From Dromaius novaehollandiae (taxonomy: Eukaryota; Chordata; Aves; Casuariiformes; Dromaiidae): DNA of 64,000 nucleotides. The position numbers and the translations under genes were made by a program. A model generated the notes under the pieces. That model had not been told where the DNA came from. It saw nothing but the letters and a program-made list of their open reading frames with translations, and did not search any database. The DNA lies in contig NC_088113.1 in assembly GCF_036370855.1 (NCBI RefSeq), forward strand, positions 19,798,501 through 19,862,500, given 5' to 3'. This document shows positions 59,301 through 64,000 of the stretch, in pieces. The stretch's first letter is position 1. Each line of letters starts with the position of its first letter.

Positions 59301-61680
59301 GCCCCAGGTGAGACTCATCAAGACTGTCAAAGCCTATTATTGCCCTCAGACCCCTGACAGCTCGTGCCACTGCTCAGCAGAGCTGATAATCTTCAGTGAT
59401 TCCTTCAAGAAGGATGTCTGTGCAATGCCGAAGGCAGCCTTTGGGGCTGCAGCCCCACATGCTGCTCTTAATTCCACCCTAAAAGAGCAGCACTAGCCCT
59501 TTTGGCTAAGGCTTCTGCTAAGCTCCACTTTTCCCCACCCCCCGCACCCCCGCTGAGCTTGGCACTGAAAGGCAAACAAACAGCTCCGCGAGCTCCAGGA
59601 TTTGTGCAGCCTGGTTTTCAACAGACTCGTGTCTCCTGGGGGACTGACCTGGGCGCCCGAGAGGGCACAGAGTCTGACTGAAGTTTTTTCCCACGGTTTG
59701 GGCATCGATCAAGTGTCAGCTCCGTGTGGATTCTCTAGTGTCTAATAAGGAATGACAGAGCATGTTAGTCTGTCTCACAGTTGCAGCTCTTGCAGGGTCA
59801 TTCTTCCCTACCCAGCCGTTTGTAAATGCAGGAACTGAACTACACCAGAGAACTCTGCACCTCTGTCAGTTTTGACTAAAACTGGCCGAAGGGTTACAAA
59901 GTTTTTAGAGAGCAGAATTTGGAAGAGTATGAATACGCTGATACACGATATGATTGCATAAGCCCTGTTGCATTAGGCAATCAAAATAACGAACCCTCTT
60001 TCCACTAAACATGGTAGAATTTATAGTTGTATTGCTCCTGGTGATGCAAAAGCCCTTGTTAAACTTTGCTCTACAACCCATGGGGAGCCACACTGCAGGA
60101 CTCCAAGCTGTTGCTTCATCTGGGAGTTTGAGCATGGGGGAGACAATCTTTACACTTCGGGTCAGCTTATTTACTGCCCTGCCTGTGGGAAGGAGGTGGA
60201 CTGAGCAGATCCCTTCCTCTGTGCCTTTAACGAAAGGAAGTAGAAAGTGGAGATAAGAGCTGCTTTGAAGTGGCCGTAAGGATCATGGAGCCAGTATGTA
60301 GTCGTGTTATTGGGGAGAAGAAGCAGAGAGAAACGTGTAGAGTGAAAATAAATGCCGACCCTACCCGGAATGATTCTTCTTTTCAGTCACATGTGAGCAA
60401 TCATAGGAAGCTGTGGAGTTACATATGTTTTTAGCACATCTTATAGCTCAGCTGGAGATCTGTATGGGAAATGTGGCACTTGGTAACCTCTGTGTGGTTC
60501 TGATATTTCCTGGGAAGCTCTGGGGCCTTAAAAAAGCAAAAAGCATTCTTATAAAGGATGTCCAGGTATTTCTCAAAAGGGAATAAGCTGGCAGTGATCA
60601 AACTGCACAACCCAAACCAGGTATTCTGCAAAAACAGCTCTGAGCCCAGGACACACAGGGTGGATTTCTGCCGTGGAGCTGCCCTGCCTCCTGCCACCGC
60701 ACTGCCTGCACGGCCACGCAGAAGCCCAGCGCTCGGCCACGCGTGCCAGCGCCGGCGGGAGCCAGCGCGTTGCAAACACAGCCGGCGAGGCGAGCCGCGG
60801 GGCGTCCTCGGGCTGCCCGCCGCAGACAGCAGCGAGAGGATGAGCGCGACCTTTACAATCTCGGCTCTGCAAAGTGCTTCCTGCAGCGACAGCTGAGCAG
60901 CGCTGCTGCGGTGACGCCCGCTTCGGCTGTCTGAGCTCAGGTGCCGCCGCACCTCAGAGCTCCAGGCCCAGGTTCGTTTCTTCGGGCACTCCAGCCAACC
61001 TTCCCTCTGCTCCCTGAGGAGTCTCAGCAGTCCCCCGTAACTGGTGGGGACAAGAGACCTTTCTGAAGCAATACCTCCCTGACGAGACTCCAGGTCCCCT
61101 GTCTCGTTACCTGCCAGTCTCTTGGGGAAAGCACAGGCTGGAAAGAGACGGGGGGAGATCAGCCCACTTAGCCGCTCCAGCGGGGCTGGTGTCTCCGAGT
61201 GCCTTTGGAGAGGGATATCGAGCAGCCGTTGACAGGGTTTCTCCGTCAGGTGGTGGTTTGCGGAGCCGCAGGGAGCCGTGCTGTATCTCCATCCTGAAAG
61301 ATGCTTCCTGCTCCCAAGCATCCTGCCTGGAGCTATTGGACTCCTTCTCCCTGAGAAGGAAAACAAGCTTTGCAGGTGCTTTCGTTGTGTTACATTTGTT
61401 AAAGTATGCTGCTACCCATGCTTTCCAAACAGAGATCACCTCCGACCACTGGACACCGTCCCAGGGGACCTCCATCGGCACCGCTGGGCGGGAGGAGCCC
61501 GTTGGAGGCACTGCCGTACGCTGCCAGGGCACGCGCTTTCCCTTTAGGAAGGACTACAGGGCACCAAATGGATGCAGCATTAGCAGATAACAGGATCATG
61601 TTCCCAGCTGCCCAAATACAACCGCTCCTGGGCTAAGAAGCTGTAGCTGCCCTCCAAGATACAGGAAAACTGCAGTCTCC
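59301..61680. other. Non-coding stretch with a GC-rich patch and a long minus-strand open frame
   Basis: A GC- and CpG-rich patch occupies about 60,640-60,960. A 311-codon minus-strand frame (60,431-61,366) overlaps it, but half of it runs through AT-rich DNA. It has no recognisable domain or repeat and no splice support, so I treat it as chance. Short resemblances to U2 snRNA and to a tRNA A box were rejected. Nothing else is supported. Confidence 0.45.
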
Positions 61681-61800
61681 ACTGTCTCCCCCGAGGGGCT
61701 GGAAAATTGTCCTCCTCCCCGCCGGGCAGTGGATGTCGGTGGGCTGACGCCGAGCCATGTCCAAGCGAGCAGAAAACGGGAGCGGGCAGCGGAGGGCAGC

Positions 61801-61830
61801 GGCCGGGGCCGGGGCCGGGGCCGGGGCCGG
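61801..61830. repeat. GGGGCC hexanucleotide repeat, five units
   Basis: GGCCGG is repeated five times without error, equivalent to GGGGCC, and continues into a GCGGCGGCGGGGG run. On the + strand the runs of four G are predicted to form a G-quadruplex. The unit is the same as in the human C9orf72 hexanucleotide repeat, but there is no sign that this locus is C9orf72. Confidence 0.93.
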
Positions 61831-61940
61831 GCGGCGGCGGGGGACGCTGCTGCCGGCGGTGCTGCCCGGGCCGGGCTGCGGGGCCCCGCCGCGCTCCCGG
61901 CGGAGTCGGGCGGCACCTGCGGGCTGGCCCCGCTACTGCA

Positions 61941-61993
61941 CCGGGAGCCGGGAGCCGGGAGCCGGGAGCCGGGAGCAGGGAGCCCGGAGCCGG
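61941..61993. repeat. 7-bp CCGGGAG tandem repeat
   Basis: Five perfect CCGGGAG units are followed by degenerate ones (CAGGGAG, CCCGGAG). The period of 7 is not a codon multiple, so each frame reads mixed residues and it is unlikely to be selected as protein. Together with the GGGGCC run it shows repeated slippage within one island. Confidence 0.9.
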
Positions 61994-62120
61994 CCCGACC
62001 TCCGCCCCGACCAGCCCGCCGAGCGCCGCGCCCCGCCGCCCCCGGGAGAGCCGCTGCCCCGGGAGCGGCACCGCCCGCCGCCTCGGGGACCTGGAAACAC
62101 GCTCCTGCCTTGCTGCCAGG

Positions 62121-63750
62121 TGGAGCCTGCGGAAAAGGCGCCGGGGAGCTGGGAAAGGCTTTGGAGCAAAAGGCTGGGGAAGTTTTTGCCACACGCTTGT
62201 GCAAAATCGGTGATAAGCAGCAGTTAGGGAGGCTGCGACAGGGCTCTGCGGAGCTGATTACATGCAAGCAATCTCCCCTTGAGTCATGAAACATCTCATC
62301 TCTCCTACCATGAGCAATTACCACTTATCACAGAAACAGCTCGAGCAAGACTGCCACTTCCTTCCTAGGTTCCCTTTCGAAGCGCTGCAGGGTGATGGCT
62401 GGTTTTCCCAGAAGTTACTACCAGCCCTCGGAGTGGGGGCGAGCACATCCACACTCCGAACGCTCTCATCCACGTCTTCAGGGTGGAGGACCGGGAGAAA
62501 AGCAGCTCTGCAAACTCAGAGCTGAATCAGAGCAGGGTTCTGCTTATTTAACGGAGCCTTTGCAGTTTCTAGAGAAGATGCACGTTCTTCTCCAGGCTGT
62601 GTGTGTATGTGTTTAAAGAGCAGATATTACGGACAAGCTGTGGCACTGCGAGCGGCACATCGCAGCCCAGTTTGGCCATTCCCTGGTCACGCCACTTTGC
62701 AGGCACTTTGCGAGCTCCTTTGCGAGCCCCGCAGATTTCCCCCATCCACACTTCCTTCTTCTAAAAGGTGACTTTCTTTAAATGAAGCATTCACGGGCTT
62801 TTACTATCCGAAGGGGCCGTTTGGCTCAAGCATCACAAAGAATCGCAAATCAAATGTTCGTGGAGATTTATAAAAACCCAAAACATACACCATAAAACTG
62901 CTCCTGAGGATGCGGGAGCCTTCGCAGATGTTGGTAAGCTTCCAGCTGACTCAACATGCCAGAGCCAGGGTGGGGACTGTCACCCTGCTGCACCGTGGGG
63001 ACGGGGACGGACGGACAGCCGCAGCATTGCACTGAGGTTGCACTAAAGATTTGGGAAAGCCGGTGGTGGCGGGACCCCGGGAAGGCCCTGGCTGCATCCA
63101 CCGAGGTCCTGGGTGCAGAACCAGCTCCTACATGACCACATGTTTTCTAGCTCCTGCCAGAGTGAGCTGAACGGGTAAAAAGAGGAAAATCCAGACTATG
63201 GAAAAGCGGAGGTTGCCATGCCGGGAGGCGCAGCGTCCGCTCCGTAATCCAGCCGTGTGTAAGGGCCGAGAGCTGCTGTGAGCCGGGAGGTCTGTTACTC
63301 ACACGGGCGGGTGCTCGGTTGGGTTTTTAGCTGAGCAGTCACATGGAAAGGCCTATTTTAACTGCTTTCCCCACGTAACGGCGTGCGTGTCGCAGGGACT
63401 GAAAGAGAGGGTGGGATGATCATCGTCTCTCCCAGGGAAATGGGTTTTAATGAGGTTTTAAATAATAAAGTGGGATAATTTCCCTGGCTGGCAAGATCAT
63501 GAAATTTTTATGCCTCCTTTCTCTCCCAAAGTTTTATCACCTTTTATTTTTAGTGACACACAATCTTCCTTTAAAAAAAAACAGAGAAACCACTGATTTA
63601 GGGAAAGCCGCTCTTGGGCCAGGCAAAGCAATCCCACGTGCGGGAGACGGGCAGGGCAGAGGAGCAGGGTCCCCCCGGCCCCTTCCCCGGTGCCTGCACA
63701 CGGGGGCAGGCGATGCCCCCCCCTCCGCCTGCACTGTGGGGAGGAGGCCG
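62121..63750. other. Non-coding stretch after the CpG island
   Basis: GC-rich near the island, then mixed. Only short chance frames are present. No exon with matching splice sites, RNA gene or mobile element is recognised. Confidence 0.5.
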
Positions 63751-64000
63751 GGTGCTGGCGCAGGGTGCTGGGGGGGTGGAGGGTGCTGGTGGAGGGTGTT
63801 GGGGCAGATGCTGGGTGCAAGGTGCTGTGTGCTGTTACTGGGTGCTAGTGCATGGTGCCAGCACAGGGTGCCAGTGCATGGTGCCAGTACCGGGTGCCGC
63901 TGCTGGGTGCCCTTACTGGGTGCTAGGTGCGTGCACTGGATGCTGGTGCAGAGTGCCAGTACTGGGTGCTCGTGCGGGGTGCTGGGTGCACGCACTGGGT
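63751..64000. repeat. 13-bp minisatellite running off the end of the window
   Basis: From GGTGCTGGCGCAG at 63,751 the sequence is a diverged 13-bp tandem array with consensus about GGTGCCAGTGCAG. Around 16-18 units are visible, most exactly 13 bases long; some have insertions (18, 20 or 21 bases). The array is still present at position 64,000, so its full length is unknown. The long minus-strand frames through it (up to 152 codons, rich in Ala, Pro, His, Leu and Thr) are products of the repeat and not a gene. Confidence 0.9.

Larger units (their letters stand above)
61690..62120. promoter_or_regulatory. Strong CpG island, probable promoter of an unidentified transcript
   Basis: A very dense GC/CpG island with a GGGGCC hexamer run and a 7-bp tandem repeat. 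A frame on the + strand starts at an ATG at 61,757 and runs open to a CAG|GTGGAG donor-like site near 62,119. The + frame reads Ala-Gly and Arg-Pro low complexity, and the minus-strand frames (204-242 codons) are likewise low complexity. Either strand could be transcribed. The next gene probably lies outside the window or is non-coding. Confidence 0.5.

Noticed and set aside
59498..59510. CCTTTTGGCTAAG, identical to a 13-base part of U2 snRNA
   Set aside because: The sequence on both sides does not continue as U2: no branch-recognition region and no Sm site. The match is a short hairpin-like coincidence.
60444..60455. TAGCTCAGCTGG, resembling a tRNA A box
   Set aside because: No acceptable B box or cloverleaf can be built from the following 70 bases.
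63537..63995. 152-codon minus-strand frame rich in Ala, Pro, His and Thr
   Set aside because: It is the translation of the 13-bp minisatellite, whose period changes frame at each unit.

Overview
This is vertebrate nuclear DNA, most likely from a bird. The evidence is spliced exons with GT-AG introns, CpG islands, very few interspersed repeats in 64 kb, a CR1 LINE 3' end, and MIR/CR1-type fragments of the kind kept in sauropsid genomes. A turtle or crocodilian cannot be excluded. There are no operons, no bacterial features, and no viral gene or CRISPR array that I can see. Nearly all long open frames are chance frames in GC-rich DNA.

Layout. Positions 1-44,250 are gene-poor. I find no convincing protein-coding gene there, only GC-rich CpG-island-like blocks (about 4.5, 19.1-20.5, 24.1 and 25.6 kb), a few decayed repeats, a 12-bp minisatellite at 28.1 kb, and two isolated exon-like segments (25.04 and 38.89 kb) that could belong to unannotated transcripts. 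Positions 44,250-45,000 form a strong CpG-island promoter with an E-box, one perfect and one near-perfect RFX X-box, and two YY1-type sites in the opposite orientation. From it runs the one gene I can support, on the + strand: exon 1 near 44.5 kb, then exons at 51,647-51,988, 54,927-55,049 and 57,132-57,194, with an AATAAA at 57,294. It encodes a small, highly charged, largely helical protein of 165 or 220 residues, depending on the start. I do not recognise it with certainty. The X-boxes suggest a cilium or sperm-flagellum role.

From 57.3 kb to the end there is again no supported gene. A second strong CpG island at 61.7-62.1 kb carries a GGGGCC hexamer run and a 7-bp tandem repeat and is probably a promoter. 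The window ends inside a 13-bp minisatellite (63,751 onward).

The best candidate for something undescribed is the small X-box gene, with its two possible N-termini and a start codon buried in the X-box palindrome. Next come the two orphan exon-like segments and the CpG islands with no assigned gene.
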